64,000 bases of DNA from Mycoplasma yeatsii (GCF_030815295.1 NZ_JAUSWP010000002.1); one strand, 5' to 3'; shown: positions 33,034-44,420, counted from the stretch's first letter. Made by a program: numbers and translations. The notes: generated by a model not told the origin, from the sequence alone.

Positions 33034-34245
33034 ATGAAAAGTTATAAAGAAGTACAAAAATTAAGTGAATTTGAGTTAAAACAAATAAAAGATAAATATC
33101 TAAAAATGATAACAATAATTGTTTTGACTTTACATTTATTAGCATTAATTGCATTAATTTTTTCAACTCCATGGAAATGAGATTTTGCTTTATTAGAATT
33201 CTTTTCTAAGGGTCTAGATTATGAAGTAGTTAAATGATGGTCTAGAACATATGAACTTGCAGGAGATAGTGAAGTAGCGATATTTTATGTTTGCAGTTGA
33301 ATGATAATCTTGGAAAGTATATTTAAATGATTAGTTCAAAGAAGTGAAAATAACATATTTAAAAAACATAAATATGTAATTAAGCTAGTTTATTTAATAG
33401 TTTTAAGCACATGAGTAGTTTGAGTTGTAAGAACTATAAACAATCAATTTAAATTTGTAAATGATTTCGAAAGACATTGAGACATTGTGTTTTGAGATAA
33501 AATACACTATAGACAAATTTTAAATGTTATTATTCCAATTAATCAAACAATTATTTTAGCAATTTGTTTTTATTGAATACATTTTAAACTTGCAAGAAGA
33601 GAAGAATTTTTAACTAACAGATATTGATTAGGGGCAATTAAAGTTATTGTATTGGGATTAATTACATCAGTTGTTATTCTAATTAAAGGATTAACTTCAA
33701 GACCGTTTTATATTAACGTAGTTTTTGGTGATTTATTAAAACAATTAGATAACGATCAACAAAAACACATTATTGACTATTATAAAGATCAAACACATTA
33801 CAGATATGGTTTTTTAGATCAATCTGCTAATTCTATTAATCAGTACATATCTAATGCATTTGGTGAATTTAAAGAATGACCTTGATATAGATTTAATGGA
33901 TTTTTCAATCCTTCTATTCATACAAATCAATTTAATACAATACATAGTTGAGCATTTCCATCAGGTCATACTTCAGCTACTATAATGGGTGGTTTTGCAA
34001 TATTTACATTATTTAAACATGATAAATATATTACTCTTAAGAAAATAATTGCAAGTTTTATTTACTTATTACATTTACTTTCAATGAGTTTTGCTCTTGT
34101 TGTTACTAGAGGTCATTGAGTTAGTGATGTTGCTTTTAGTTATGTTTTAGTAATTTTAATTCTAATAATTGGAGAAAAAGTATTTAATAAAATCAATTAT
34201 TGAATCGATATAAAATTTTCAAATAAAGTAATAACAGATAATTAA
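33034..34245 (+). CDS. PAP2-family membrane phosphatase
   Basis: A 403-aa polytopic protein with six or more hydrophobic segments. The three phosphatase motifs are present: KGLTSRPF (Lys/Arg, near residue 218), FPSGHTSA (near 309-316, catalytic His), and VTRGHWVSDV (near 354-363, catalytic Arg/His/Asp). PAP2 enzymes dephosphorylate lipid phosphates such as phosphatidic acid, phosphatidylglycerophosphate or undecaprenyl pyrophosphate; the substrate here is unknown. A ~50-residue hydrophilic loop precedes the PSGH motif. The ATG at 33034 follows AGAAGG. Its promoter has a (TA)9 spacer, suggesting ON/OFF expression. One Trp (PWKW) uses TGG followed by TGA. A terminator follows. Confidence 0.85.
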
Positions 34246-34246
34246 T

Positions 34247-34272
34247 AAAAGGTGCTAAGGCACCTTTTGCTA
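34247..34272 (+). terminator. Terminator after the PAP2 gene
   Basis: AAAAGGTGC-TAAG-GCACCTTTT stem; the T run is short. Confidence 0.7.
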
Positions 34273-34498
34273 TATTCTCTTAACTTACTAAATATCTAAA
34301 CTAAATTAAAAATATTACTTAAATAGGTTAAATTTTAAAATTTTTTCCTAATAAATTAATGAAGTAAAATAGACTAACTACACACCATACTAACCTTATA
34401 AAAATGTAAAAATACTATACAATAAAAAATATAGGTAATTAATATAAACTAGTATTATAAAATATTATTAAATTGATAATTAAAATGGAGGTAAAAAG

Positions 34499-36028
34499 AT
34501 GAGTAAGAAATTTTATGTAACTACACCAATTTATTATCCTAGTGGAAATCTTCACTTAGGTCATGCATATACAACAACACTAGCTGATATTTTAAATAGA
34601 TATAAAAAAGAACAAGGTTATGAAACTTTCTTTTTAACTGGTAGTGATGAACACGGACAAAAAATCGAAGCTAAAGCTAAAGAAGAAAATATTAGTCCAA
34701 TAGAATATTTAAATCCTAAAGTTGAAAGCTTTAAAAAGTTATGAGAAAAGTTAAATATTAAATATGATAAATTTATTAGAACAACTGATGATTATCATGA
34801 ACAAGCTGTTAAAAAAATCTTTACTAAATTGTATGAAAAAGGATTAATTTACAAAGGACAATATCAAGGAATATATTGTGTTAGTTGTGAAGAATTTTTA
34901 AATGCTGATCAACTTGATAAAGATGGAATGTGTAAAATTTCAAATACAAAACCTCAAACAGTTAATGAAGATACTTACTTTTTAAAAGTTAGTGAGTTTC
35001 AAGATTTTATCCAAGATTTATTAAAAACTGAATTTTTAATCCCGGATTACAGAAGAAATGAAATGTTAAAAAATTTCGTTGAACCAGGATTAAAAGATTT
35101 ATCAGTAACTAGAGTAAGTTTTAAATGAGGTATTCCAATTGATCAAAATCCTGAACACATTATTTATGTTTGATTAGATGCTTTAAGTAACTATATTACT
35201 GCTTTAGGATATATGCAAGAAGATGATCATTTATTTGAAAAATTCTGAAATAATGATGATGTTGAAATTTTACAATTAGCAGGAAAAGAAATTATCAGAT
35301 TCCACTCAATTTATTGACCAGTAATGTTAAAAGCTTTAGATCTACGTCAACCTACACATTTACTAGGTCACGGTTGAATATTAAATAAAAATACTAAGAT
35401 GAGTAAATCACTTGGAAATGTAATTGATCCTATTAAGATAATAGATACTTATTCATCTGATGCTTTAAGATTTTATATAGCAAACGATCTTCCAACAGAA
35501 AAAGACGGTAACTTCAGCTTGGAATTATTTATTGAATCATTCAATGCTCATCTAGCTAATAATGTAGGTAACTTAATAAGCCGAACTCATAATATGATTA
35601 CAAAATATTTTGATGGATATATTGATTTAAATGATCTTAAATACGATCAAGAATTAATTGATTTATCTATTAAAACAATTGATGAATATGTTAAAAATAT
35701 GGATCAATATAAAATAAGTGCTGCTGTTAGAAATGTATTAGATTTATCTGCATCATGTAACAAATATATTGAAGACACTGCTCCATGAAATTTAGCAAAA
35801 GAAAATGATATTGATAAATTAAAATCTGTTTTAGCTACTCTACAAAGATGTATGTCAGTAATTAGTTATTTATTAAAACCTATTTTAGTTGAAAAATACA
35901 ATGACATGATTGAACAATGTGGATTAGAAAATGTAGAAATTAACTTTGACAACTTAAAAACATTTAAAGATATTAAATTTAATAAATTAAACGATAAAAA
36001 AGTATTATTCGTAAGAGTTAAAGAATAA
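34499..36028 (+). CDS. metG: Methionyl-tRNA synthetase
   Basis: A 509-aa class I synthetase charging tRNA-Met. HIGH motif as NLHLGHAY (residues 18-25), KMSKS near 301, and WLDALSNY in the core. The connective-peptide region has CVSCEEF and a later partial Cys pattern, so zinc binding may be reduced. The C-terminal anticodon-binding helical domain is present, but there is no EMAP-like tRNA-binding domain, as expected for the short form. The ATG follows ATGGAGGTAAAAAG. It is followed by a peroxiredoxin gene after 76 nt. Confidence 0.96.
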
Positions 36029-36104
36029 GAAAAACAAACCTATTCAATAATAAAATAGATTTAATGCTTAATATGTAATATTATAAAAATAAAGGAGATT
36101 TATT

Positions 36105-36542
36105 ATGAAAAATTATCAAGTAAAAGATTGTAAAAACAATTTAATGAATTTATCAGATCTAGTTGGAGAAAAAGGATTAGTAATGTATTTCTATCCTAAA
36201 GCAAAAACTGGACTATGTACATTAGAAGCTTTAGAATATCAAAAACACTTAAATGAATTTAAAAACAAAGGATACAATGTTGTTGGTGTAAGCCAAGACA
36301 CTCCAGAATACAACAACGAATTCTGTTGTGAACAAAACTTAGAATTTACATTAATTTGTGATTTAGATAAAGAATTAACTAACGAATTTAAATTAACATT
36401 TACTGAAATTGAATTCGAAGGTAAACCTTGAAATAAATATGAAAGATCAACATTTGTTTTAGATAAAGAATTAAACATAGTAAAAGAAATGAGAGATGTT
36501 GATCATATCGAACACGTTAGTGAATTACTAAGTCAATTATAA
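36105..36542 (+). CDS. Peroxiredoxin (Bcp/PrxQ-like)
   Basis: A 145-aa thioredoxin-fold peroxidase that reduces hydrogen peroxide and organic peroxides. The peroxidatic Cys lies in FYPKAKTGLCTLEALEY (about residue 38). The motif is TGLC rather than the usual TPGC, so the proline and glycine positions are altered. A FCCEQN segment may hold the resolving Cys. The length matches Bcp/PrxQ. AAAGGAG precedes the ATG. It is useful to an organism whose glycerol oxidation makes peroxide; that link is inference. Confidence 0.85.
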
Positions 36543-36550
36543 TAATTATT

Positions 36551-36575
36551 ACAACTTCAATTGAAGTTGTTTTTC
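36551..36575 (+). terminator. Terminator after the peroxiredoxin gene
   Basis: Perfect palindrome ACAACTTCAA/TTGAAGTTGT followed by T's. Confidence 0.88.
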
Positions 36576-36665
36576 TTGAGAAAATTTAAGTATAATTTCT
36601 AATGTTTTATTTATTGGTGAATTGTAATAAAATTAAAGTTAGAAAATAAGAGAGGTACATAAAAT

Positions 36666-36980
36666 ATGCCAATTATCAAATTTAGTGGAGTTTCAGAAGA
36701 AAGAGTTAAAGAATTTAGTAATAAAGTTAATGAAATAGCAGAATTAGTTACAGCTAATCCTGAAAATATTATGTTTATTTGTGAAGATTCAAAAGTGTTT
36801 CAATTAAAACAAGAACAGAAACCAATTTATGTAACTGTTGAATGATTATCAAGACCTGATAAAGAACAAATATTTGCAAATTATATAGTTGATTTTTTCA
36901 AAGAAGATTCGTCAAAAGTATGAATATTTTTCACAGATGTTAATGGCAAATTATATGCACACACTAAAAAAGTAGGTTAA
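36666..36980 (+). CDS. DUF1904 family protein (tautomerase-like fold)
   Basis: A 104-aa cytosolic protein starting MPIIKFSGVSEERVKEFS. The N-terminal Pro after Met and the following beta-strand resemble DUF1904 proteins, small tautomerase-superfamily-like proteins of unknown role. The segment KPIYVTVEWLSR and the C-terminal VWIFFTD strand also fit. The RBS is AAGAGAGG. Its stop is 3 nt before the dus start, so the two are cotranscribed with lysS. No activity can be assigned. Confidence 0.65.
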
Positions 36981-36983
36981 TAA

Positions 36984-37958
36984 ATGAAAATAGGTAATAT
37001 TGAAATAAAAGGAAAAGTTGTTCAAGGACCGATGGCAGGAGTGAGCAACGAACCATTTAGAGTTATTTCTAAACAACATGGAGCAAGCTTAGTTTATGCT
37101 GAAATGGTTTCTGTTGCAGGGATGGCTCATGAAAATAAAAAAACATTTAGTATGCTACAAGTAAGTAAAGAAGAGCATCCGATGAGTATGCAAATATTTG
37201 GAAATGATGTAGAAGATTTTATTAACGCAACTAAATGAATAGATGAGAACGTTGATTGTGACATTATAGATTTAAATTTAGGTTGTCCTGCACCAAAAGT
37301 TGCAGTTAGATCAGCAAGTGGATCAGCACTATTAAAAACACCTGAACTAATCTATGAAATTGTAAAAGCAGTTGTTGAAAACACAAAAAAACCAGTAACT
37401 GCAAAAATTAGATTAGGATGAGATAAAGATAGTGTAAATGCTGTTGAAGTTGCTAAGTTAATTGAAAAAGCAGGAGCAAGTGCTATTGCAGTTCATGGAA
37501 GAACAAGAAGTGACTTTTATTCAGGTCATGCTGATTGAGAAAAGATTAAAGAAGTTAAAGATGCTGTTAAAATTCCTGTTATAGGAAATGGTGATGTTGT
37601 TGATGGGCCTTCTGCTAAAAAAATGTTAGATCTAACAGGTTGTGATGCTGTTATGATTTCTAGAGCATGTCAGGGAAATCCTTGAATATTTGAACAAATT
37701 AATTATTATTTAGAAACTGGAAAAGAATTAGAAAAACCAAGTTTTGAAGAATGAGAAAAAACTGTTTTAAATCACGCTGATTTACTTATAAAATTAAGAG
37801 ATGAACAATCAGCTATGCGTGAATTTAGAAAACATTTAACTTGATATTTAGATGTATTAGATAAAAAACCTATTTTAAAATTGTTAAAAGAAAAAGCTAA
37901 CAAAATAGAAACTTTAAAAGATGTAGTAGATATCATTAAAGAATACGGGAGTGAATAA
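36984..37958 (+). CDS. dus: tRNA-dihydrouridine synthase
   Basis: A 324-aa FMN-dependent enzyme that reduces uridine to dihydrouridine in tRNA D-loops. The DUS signatures are QGPMAGVSNEPFR at the N-terminus, DLNLGCPAPKV with the catalytic Cys (near residue 98), AKIRLGWD, VHGRTR and GNGDV for FMN phosphate binding. The closest match is DusB-type. It starts 3 nt after the DUF1904 gene and its stop is 2 nt before lysS, so DUF1904-dus-lysS is one operon, as dus-lysS is in many Firmicutes. Confidence 0.94.
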
Positions 37959-37960
37959 AA

Positions 37961-39463
37961 ATGATAAATGATAGAAAATTTTCTGAACAAGAATTAGTAA
38001 GAAGAGAAAAACACCAAGAATTAGTTAAAAAAAATAAAGATCCTTATAAAATAACTAAATTCCAAAGAACTAACACATTAAAAGAATTAAATGATAAATT
38101 TGAAAAATTCTCTAAAGAAGAATTAGCTGAAATGAATCAAGAAATTATTAGTGTTGCAGGAAGAATTAAATTATATAGAGAAGCTGGTAAAAAAGCTGCT
38201 TTTGTTAACATTGACGATCAAGATTCTGGTATTCAATTATACGTTAGATTAGATGAAATCGGAGCTGAATCTTTTGAAGATTTTAGAGATTTCGATTTAG
38301 GAGATATCATCGGAGTAAAAGGTATCATGATGAAAACAGATCATGGTCAATTAACTGTTAGATGTAAAGAAGTTGTTTTATTATCAAAAGCATTAAGACC
38401 GCTACCCGACAAACATGCTGGAATTCAAGATATTGAAGAAAAATACAGAAGAAGATATGTTGATTTAATAATGAATCATGATGTTAGAAAAACATTCCAA
38501 GCAAGAACTAAAATAATTAGAACACTTCAAAAATTCTTAGATGATAAAGGTTATATGGAAGTTGAAACACCTATTTTACATTCACTAAGAGGTGGAGCTG
38601 CTGCTAAACCATTTATTACTCATTATAATGCATTAGACACTGATGTATATTTAAGAATTGCTACTGAATTACACTTAAAACGTTTAATTGTTGGTGGATT
38701 TGAAGGAGTTTATGAAATAGGTCGTATCTTTAGAAATGAAGGAATGAGTACTCGTCATAATCCCGAATTTACAAGTATTGAGTTATATGTTGCTTATGAA
38801 GATATGTTCTTTTTAATGGATTTAACAGAACAAATTTTTAGAGTATGTAATGCTAGTGTTAATGAATCACCAATTATCAAATATGGAGATGTTACATTAG
38901 ATCTATCTAAACCATTTAAAAGATTACACATGGTAGATGGAATCAAACAAGTAACTGGAGTTGATTTCTGAAAAGAAATGACAGTTGAAGAAGCTATGCA
39001 ATTAGCAAAAGATCATAATGTTCACGTTGAAAAACACCAAGAATCAGTAGGGCATATTATTAACTTATTCTATGAAGAATTTGTTGAATCAACAATTGTT
39101 GAACCTACATTCGTTTATGGTCATCCAAAAGAAATTTCACCTCTAGCTAAGTCAAATCCTGAAGATCCAAGATTTACTGATAGATTTGAATTATTCATCA
39201 TTGGAAGAGAATATGCAAATGCATTTAGCGAGTTAAACGATCCAATTGATCAATACGAAAGATTTAAAGCTCAAATCGAAGAAGAAAGCAAAGGAAACGA
39301 TGAAGCTACAGATATGGATATTGATTTCATTGAAGCTTTAGAACACGCAATGCCACCAACTGCTGGAATCGGTATTGGAATTGATAGATTAGTTATGTTA
39401 TTAACAAACTCTGAATCAATTAAAGATGTGTTATTATTCCCACAAATGAAACCAAGAGATTAA
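37961..39463 (+). CDS. lysS: Lysyl-tRNA synthetase (class II)
   Basis: A 500-aa class II synthetase charging tRNA-Lys. The N-terminal OB-fold anticodon-binding domain contains VAGRIKLYREAGKKAAF. Motif 1/2 regions are ETPILHSLRGGAAAKPF and FRNEGMSTRHNPEFTSIELY, and motif 3 is GIGIGIDRLVMLLTNSESIKDV. One TGA codon (38970-38972) encodes Trp in DFWKEM, which would cut the protein in two under the standard code. The start is coupled to the dus stop, with GGGAG just upstream. Confidence 0.97.
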
Positions 39464-39467
39464 AAAC

Positions 39468-39493
39468 AAACTTGCAATTAGCAAGTTTTTTTA
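39468..39493 (+). terminator. Terminator after lysS
   Basis: AAACTTGC-AATTA-GCAAGTTT with a T run. Confidence 0.88.
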
Positions 39494-39574
39494 ATATTTT
39501 CCTAATACTAATATAGTTAGCTATATTTAACTTTTAATTGTTAAAATATATATAAATGACAAAAGGAGAAAATT

Positions 39575-40270
39575 ATGAAATTAACAACATGAACTTTTTA
39601 TAAAGCAAGTAGCTTTCAAACATTAACTGGAGATAATCAAAAAATAGGATCAGTTCCTGTTTTGGTTTTACGTCCAGATTTTGTTAAAGAAAGAACTGTT
39701 TTATGTTTAGCATTAACTCAAAAAGTAGTAAACTCAATAATTATTGATTTACAAAATAAAGCTATTCAAGGTCAAGAATTATTAAATATTTTTAAAGATA
39801 ATATTGGATTTGCTTCTACAGATAATTTAGAAAAAATAGATGCAAAAGGATTAGATCTTTCAACACCAATTCTTGATGAAAATATTAAAAATTTAATTGA
39901 AACTTATAATCTATTTTTAAATAGTGAACCTATCACATTTAATAGTGCTGACTATGAAACAGCAGAAAAAGCTCAACAACAAAAAGATGTATTCACAAAT
40001 GTTGAGGTTGATAAAATGAAATTACCTGTGTTACTTGAAACATTAAATGTAGGTATGCAAAATTACAGAGAAAGAATGGAAGAATTCCCTAAATTAAAAG
40101 AATCTGAAATACCAGCTAAAAAAGATGAAATATTTAATTTACAAGGTAATTTAATTGTGTTTTTTGACCAAGCACTTAGAGAAATGGATGGATTAATTGC
40201 CAAATTAAGTGAAAGAAATTCTGAATTGTATAAAGAATTAGAAGAACTTAAAGGAGAAAATAAAAAATAA
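39575..40270 (+). CDS. Hypothetical cytosolic protein upstream of pepF
   Basis: A 231-aa soluble protein with no signal peptide or membrane segment. The N-terminal part (about 1-60) looks strand-rich (MKLTTWTFYKASSFQTLTG). The middle and C-terminal parts are helical and charged, ending in a coiled-coil-like NSELYKELEELKGENKK. I do not recognise a family. Its stop codon overlaps the pepF start by one base (TAATG), so the two are translationally coupled; a role connected with the peptidase, or with its regulation, is possible. AAAGGAG precedes the ATG. Confidence 0.7.
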
Positions 40271-42063
40271 TGAAAAGAAGTCAAGCGACAAATGATTATA
40301 AATGAGATTTTTCACACCTTTATAAAAATCAAGAAGAATGAAAACAAGAATTAGATAAGCTAATGAGTTTAGCTAAAGAGTATGAAAAATTCAAAGGTAA
40401 ATTACACATTAAAGAAGAGTTTTTTAAATCTATTAAATTAGATGAAGAAATCGAATTACTTGTATCTAGATTATCAATTTACACAAGAATGGGTGATACT
40501 GACCAAACTAATGAAGTTTATAGAACATTAGAAGGTTTATTGATGAACGCATTACAAGAAATTTATCAATTAACTGCATTCGCTAGTCCTGAACTAAAAG
40601 AAGTTGGTCAAGATGTGATTTTTTCATGACTAAAAGAAAATAAAGAATATGAAAAATACGAATATGGATATAGAAAATTCTTTGAACACGCTAAACATAT
40701 TTTAGACAAACGTGATGAAGAATTACTTTCTAAAGTTTCAAGAAGTAGAAGTGCAATTTCTATGATGTATGATACTTTAGCTTATGCTGATAGACAAGAT
40801 CAAGAAATCGAATATAAAGGACAAAAACAAATTTTAACTAATTCATTATTAGCTGAAATCAACCAAGATTCAGATCCTATAAAAGATCAAGACCTAAGAA
40901 TCAAAGCAGGAGTTTTATTTTCTAAAAACTTTAGTGATAAAAAACATAGTTTTGCTCAAATTTATGAAGGTATTTTACAATCAAGTTTAGAAAGCGTAAA
41001 ACTAAGAAATTACCAATCAAGTTTACAATCAAGTTTAAGCAGTGATTCAATCGATACATCAATCTATTTAAAATTATTAGAAGTTGGTAAAAAATATATC
41101 AAACCATTACAAGACTATCTTTTATTAATTAAAGATACATTTAAATTAGAAAAATTCTACCCTTCAGATAGACAACTAAAATTAGTTAAACACTACAACC
41201 GTACTTTTACAGTTGATCAAGGTAAAGAAATAATTAGAAAAGCATTATCTGTTTTAGGTAAAGAATATCTAGATAAATTAGAGATTGCTTGAGGTCCTAA
41301 TAGAATAGATTATTATGAAGATACTAATAAAAGAGATGGTGCATATTCAACTGGTGGACATGGTGTTGAACCAATTATTTTAATGAACTGAGATGATAAA
41401 TTAAACTCAGTTAATACATTAGCTCACGAATGTGGTCATTCAGTTCATACTTTATTTGCTGATGAAAACCAACCATTCCCATTAAGCGAATATCCAATTA
41501 TTTTGGCTGAAGTTGCTTCAACAATTAATGAACACTTATTATTTGATTTTATGTACAGCAACGCTCAAACTAAAGAAGAAAAAATCTATCTATTACAACA
41601 AAGAATTTTTGATTTAACTTCAACATTCTACAGACAAATTCAATTTGCTGATTTTGAATATAGAGCAAGTCAATTAGCAGAAAAACAAGTTCCATTTACA
41701 GCTGAACTATTAAATAATCTTTTTGTTGAAGTTCAAAATGATTATGGTTATACAGTATTTGATAAACTTGAGGATAAAGATAAAAAACATGGATTTGGTT
41801 GACCAAGAATTAGTCACTTCTTCCACTCTCCATTCTATGTTTATAAATACGCAATCGATGTTACTGCAAGTTATAAATTATATGACGATATCAAAAAAGG
41901 AAATATTGAATCAACAATCAATTTCTTAAAAGCTGGTGGACACAAAGAACCATTAAAAATAATGTTAGATGCAGGAATTGATTTCACAAAAGAAGAAACT
42001 TATCAACCATTAATTAATGGAATTGTAGAATATACTAATCAATTAAAAGAATTATTAAAATAA
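40270..42063 (+). CDS. pepF: Oligoendopeptidase F
   Basis: A 597-aa zinc metallopeptidase of family M3 that cleaves peptides of about 7-17 residues in the cytosol. It has the zinc site LAHECGHSVH (HExxH near residues 383-387), the downstream Glu-bearing segment ILAEVASTINE, and the C-terminal FFHSPFYVYKYA motif typical of PepF. The length matches PepF. It works naturally with the Opp importer encoded at 49.5-58 kb in supplying amino acids from peptides. It is coupled to the unknown gene before it. All seven or so Trps are TGA. Confidence 0.95.
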
Positions 42064-42065
42064 GG

Positions 42066-42096
42066 AAAAACTACTCTTATAAAGAGTAGTTTTTAA
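42066..42096. terminator. Bidirectional terminator between pepF and the AAA/DUF4143 gene
   Basis: AAAAACTACTCTT-AT-AAAGAGTAGTTTTT, symmetrical with A's left and T's right. Confidence 0.9.
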
Positions 42097-42105
42097 CTTT
42101 TATGT

Positions 42106-43389
42106 CTAATCTTTTAAAGCATTAATAGGTACAACTAAAATACCATCTTCTCTTTTATAAATTACATTTCCAAAACCAACAATAACACATTTTAATATTG
42201 GAGGTCTATTATTATTTTTTATAATATTTGAAATTGTTTTGTTTAGTGTTTCAGCAGCTTCATCAACTTTATTAGAACCCAATTTAATTTCAAACGCACA
42301 TCAATCACCATCTTTAAGTTCAATAACAACATCAATTTCATTATCCAAATAATCTTGATAGTGATAAATCTTGGCATCCATCGCTCTTGAATACACCTTT
42401 AAATCTCTAACCACTAACGATTCAAATAATAACCCATATAAATTTAAATCTCTTTGAATTTTTGCTGGACTTAGATCTAATAATGCACAAGTTAAAGATG
42501 GATCGCAAAAATATCTCTTATCTTTTTGTTTAACTCTTAATGATGATCTTACATCTAATGAAAATGGTTTTAAATTGTCAAATAAAAACATAGAGTTTAA
42601 GAAATCTAAATATTTAGTAAGTGTTGGTCTAGATATAGTACTGTTATTTTCGTTTTGTGATATGTCTTTTACTATAGAGCGTTCAGAAATTGTTGTTGAT
42701 GTATTTCTTGCTAGAGATTTTAATATCAATTCAATTTTTTCAGGACTATATTTATTATCGTTTTCGTCAACTAACTCTTGTTTTAAAATGGTTTTAGTAT
42801 AAGACTTAACAGTTACGTCACAATTATCTATGCTGGAATCTATATTATTAGGTCATCCTCCTCTAACTATTAAATATGACAATTGTTCATAATCTAATTC
42901 TTTTACATATGTAGGTTTTGGATTAAAATCTTTTGAACAAATTTCTTTAAGAGACACAATACCAACAGAATCTTCAGACTCATATAAAGTCATAGGGCTC
43001 ATTCTTAAACTAACAATTCTTCCTGCCCCACTATGTAAAATACCTTTATATTTAGGTGTAGCAGATCCTGTTAGTATAAAAAGTCCTTTTTCACCAATCT
43101 GATCTACTTTAGCTCTGGTGGCATCTCATAATGCAGGGGCTTCCTGTCACTCATCAATCATTTTAGGATATTCACCATCAAGAACGAGTTCAGGATTAAA
43201 ATTAGCTAGCTTTCTATTAGCAAAATTATTATACGGACTACCAACTAAAAATTCACTCTTTGAATTGTGTCTTGAAGTTCATGTTTTACCACACCACTTA
43301 GGTCCTTCAACACAAATTGCTCCAGCTATTGATAAGTATCGTTGAATTACTTTATCCATTATTCTAGGTTTATAATTATCGTTTTTCAT
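42106..43389 (-). CDS. AAA-type ATPase with DUF4143 domain
   Basis: A 427-aa predicted ATPase of the AAA_14/DUF4143 type. Walker A is GPKWCGKT (residues 29-36), with MIDEWQEAP as Walker B, then LTGSATP (sensor-like) and GRIVSLRMSPMTLYES. The C-terminal DUF4143 region contains LLFESLVVRDLKVYS and DNEIDVVIEL...CAFEIKLG, which has the spacing of a PD-(D/E)xK nuclease-like core (D...E-x-K). The biological role of the family is unknown; members are abundant in bacteria with small or mobile-gene-rich genomes. The ATG follows AAAAAGGAGAC on the minus strand. Directly upstream lies a five- to six-copy 23-bp repeat array, suggesting a dedicated operator. Confidence 0.85.
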
Positions 43390-43410
43390 ATTTGTCTCCT
43401 TTTTGATATT

Positions 43411-43535
43411 TTTACCAAATTCAGGATAAAAATTTTACCAAATTATACGAATTTTTTTTACCAAATTTGCCTTAAAAATTTTACCAAATTTGTTAAATTT
43501 ATTTTACAAAATTACGAGTTCTTTGTTTACGTTAT
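43411..43535 (-). repeat. 23-bp-period iteron array upstream of the AAA/DUF4143 gene
   Basis: TTTACCAAAT starts at 43411, 43434, 43457 and 43480, then degenerate copies TTTACAAAAT at 43503 and TTTACGTTAT at 43526. All intervals are exactly 23 nt. In the orientation of the gene they read ATTTGGTAAA. The array begins 21 nt before the ATG and extends toward the ssrA promoter. Confidence 0.93.
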
Positions 43536-43588
43536 TACGCTAAACCTTTTCTTAATACAATATTAGTGTTTAAACTTTCTAAATTATT

Positions 43589-43594
43589 TATAAT
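43589..43594 (+). promoter_or_regulatory. -10 box of ssrA
   Basis: TATAAT 22 nt before the mature tmRNA 5' end; the -35 box is poor. Confidence 0.5.
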
Positions 43595-43615
43595 GTTGTA
43601 TCATTTATATGTAAT

Positions 43616-44026
43616 GGGGATGTCATGGTCTCGACAGGATATAACCAGCATATATAAGCAGTAGTGTGGTAGACTATAAATACTACTAGGTTTAAAAAAA
43701 CGCAAACGAAAACAAAGAAAAATTTGAAATGCCAGCATTCATGATCAACAATGCATCAGCTGGAGCAAACTTTATGTTTGCTTAATAACTACTTAGTTTA
43801 GTTATAGTATTTCACGAATTATAGGTAGTTTAGGCTTTATCTATAACCGTATTACCCTAGTCTAATAGGATGTATGATTGCAATAAATATATCCGAATTC
43901 TAATTGCAAATGACATTTAATCTTTTGTTAATTTTAGTTATCTGTTAAATTAGAAAATTAACTAAACTGTAGAAAGTATATGTAAGTGTATTTTGGACGC
44001 GAGTTCGATTCTCGCCATCTCCACCA
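43616..44026 (+). ncRNA. ssrA: Transfer-messenger RNA (tmRNA)
   Basis: tmRNA rescues stalled ribosomes with SmpB. The 5' end GGGGATG pairs with CATCTCC before the encoded CCA (44021-44026), forming the tRNA-Ala-like acceptor stem; the T-arm GAGTTCGATTCTC is at 44001-44013. The resume codon is GCA at 43702, and the reading frame runs to tandem TAA TAA, giving a 27-residue tag beginning ANENKEKF and ending GANFMFA. This is longer than the E. coli tag and does not end in LAA, as known for mycoplasmas, where Lon degrades tagged proteins. CCA is encoded. It is flanked by two ATP-binding-protein genes with repeat arrays. Confidence 0.96.
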
Positions 44027-44041
44027 TAAAGAAAATAAGCT

Positions 44042-44065
44042 AGCTTGGAAATTCCAAGCTTTTTA
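44042..44065 (+). terminator. Terminator after ssrA
   Basis: AGCTTGGAA/TTCCAAGCT stem followed by TTTTTAATTTT. Confidence 0.85.
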
Positions 44066-44076
44066 ATTTTAAAAAA

Positions 44077-44420
44077 CCAACAGATAACTGTTGGTAAATC
44101 GTTACGATTCTTTAAAATATTTGTTCGATATTTCAACGAAAGGCATTATACAAATGTAAAGAGTAGTTGATTTATTAAAACTTTTATTTAATTTACGCAC
44201 ACATGTTGGTAAAAGTGTTGGTATTTACAAACACATGTTGGTAAAAGTGTTGGTAAATTAGATGTGTCTTTCCCACTTAAGCATAAAACAACAGTTGAAA
44301 CTTATAAATTCAAATTTATAATTCAACCGTGCCCTTTGCTTAAAAATTTTATTAAGAATACAAACACATGTTGGTAAAAGTGTTGGTAAATACCAACACA
44401 TAATGCTATAAGTGTTGGTA
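44077..44420 (+). repeat. GTTGGTA repeat region upstream of the AlbA_2 gene
   Basis: GTTGGTA occurs at 44090, 44205, 44217, 44237, 44249, 44370, 44382 and 44414. Three pairs (44205/44217, 44237/44249, 44370/44382) are spaced exactly 12 nt and share flanks ACACAT and AAAAGT. An 18-nt inverted repeat CCAACAG-ATAA-CTGTTGG lies at 44077-44094, and an inverted TACCAAC at 44391-44397. A copy of the dispersed 20-nt element (44269-44288) plus a long A/T hairpin (GTTGAA...TTCAAC, 44293-44326) interrupts the array. The stretch 44027-44463 holds no gene. Confidence 0.92.
44269..44326 (+). repeat. Dispersed 20-nt element with hairpin, copy 4
   Basis: TTTCCCACTTAAGCATAAAA followed by CAACAGTTGAAACTTATAAA, parallel to copy 1 at 3536-3580 (ATAACAGTTTAAACTTATAAA). 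Both run into an inverted repeat. Confidence 0.8.

Noticed and set aside
37961..39463. Split lysS (two separate genes)
   Set aside because: The break is a TGA codon read as Trp in code 4; the same holds for metG, serS, ldh, alaS and many other genes here.
43945..44136. Minus-strand reading frame containing GENRTRVQ
   Set aside because: It is the antisense of the tmRNA 3' end; the GENRTRV-type peptide is a well-known artefact of tRNA-like T-arm sequence.
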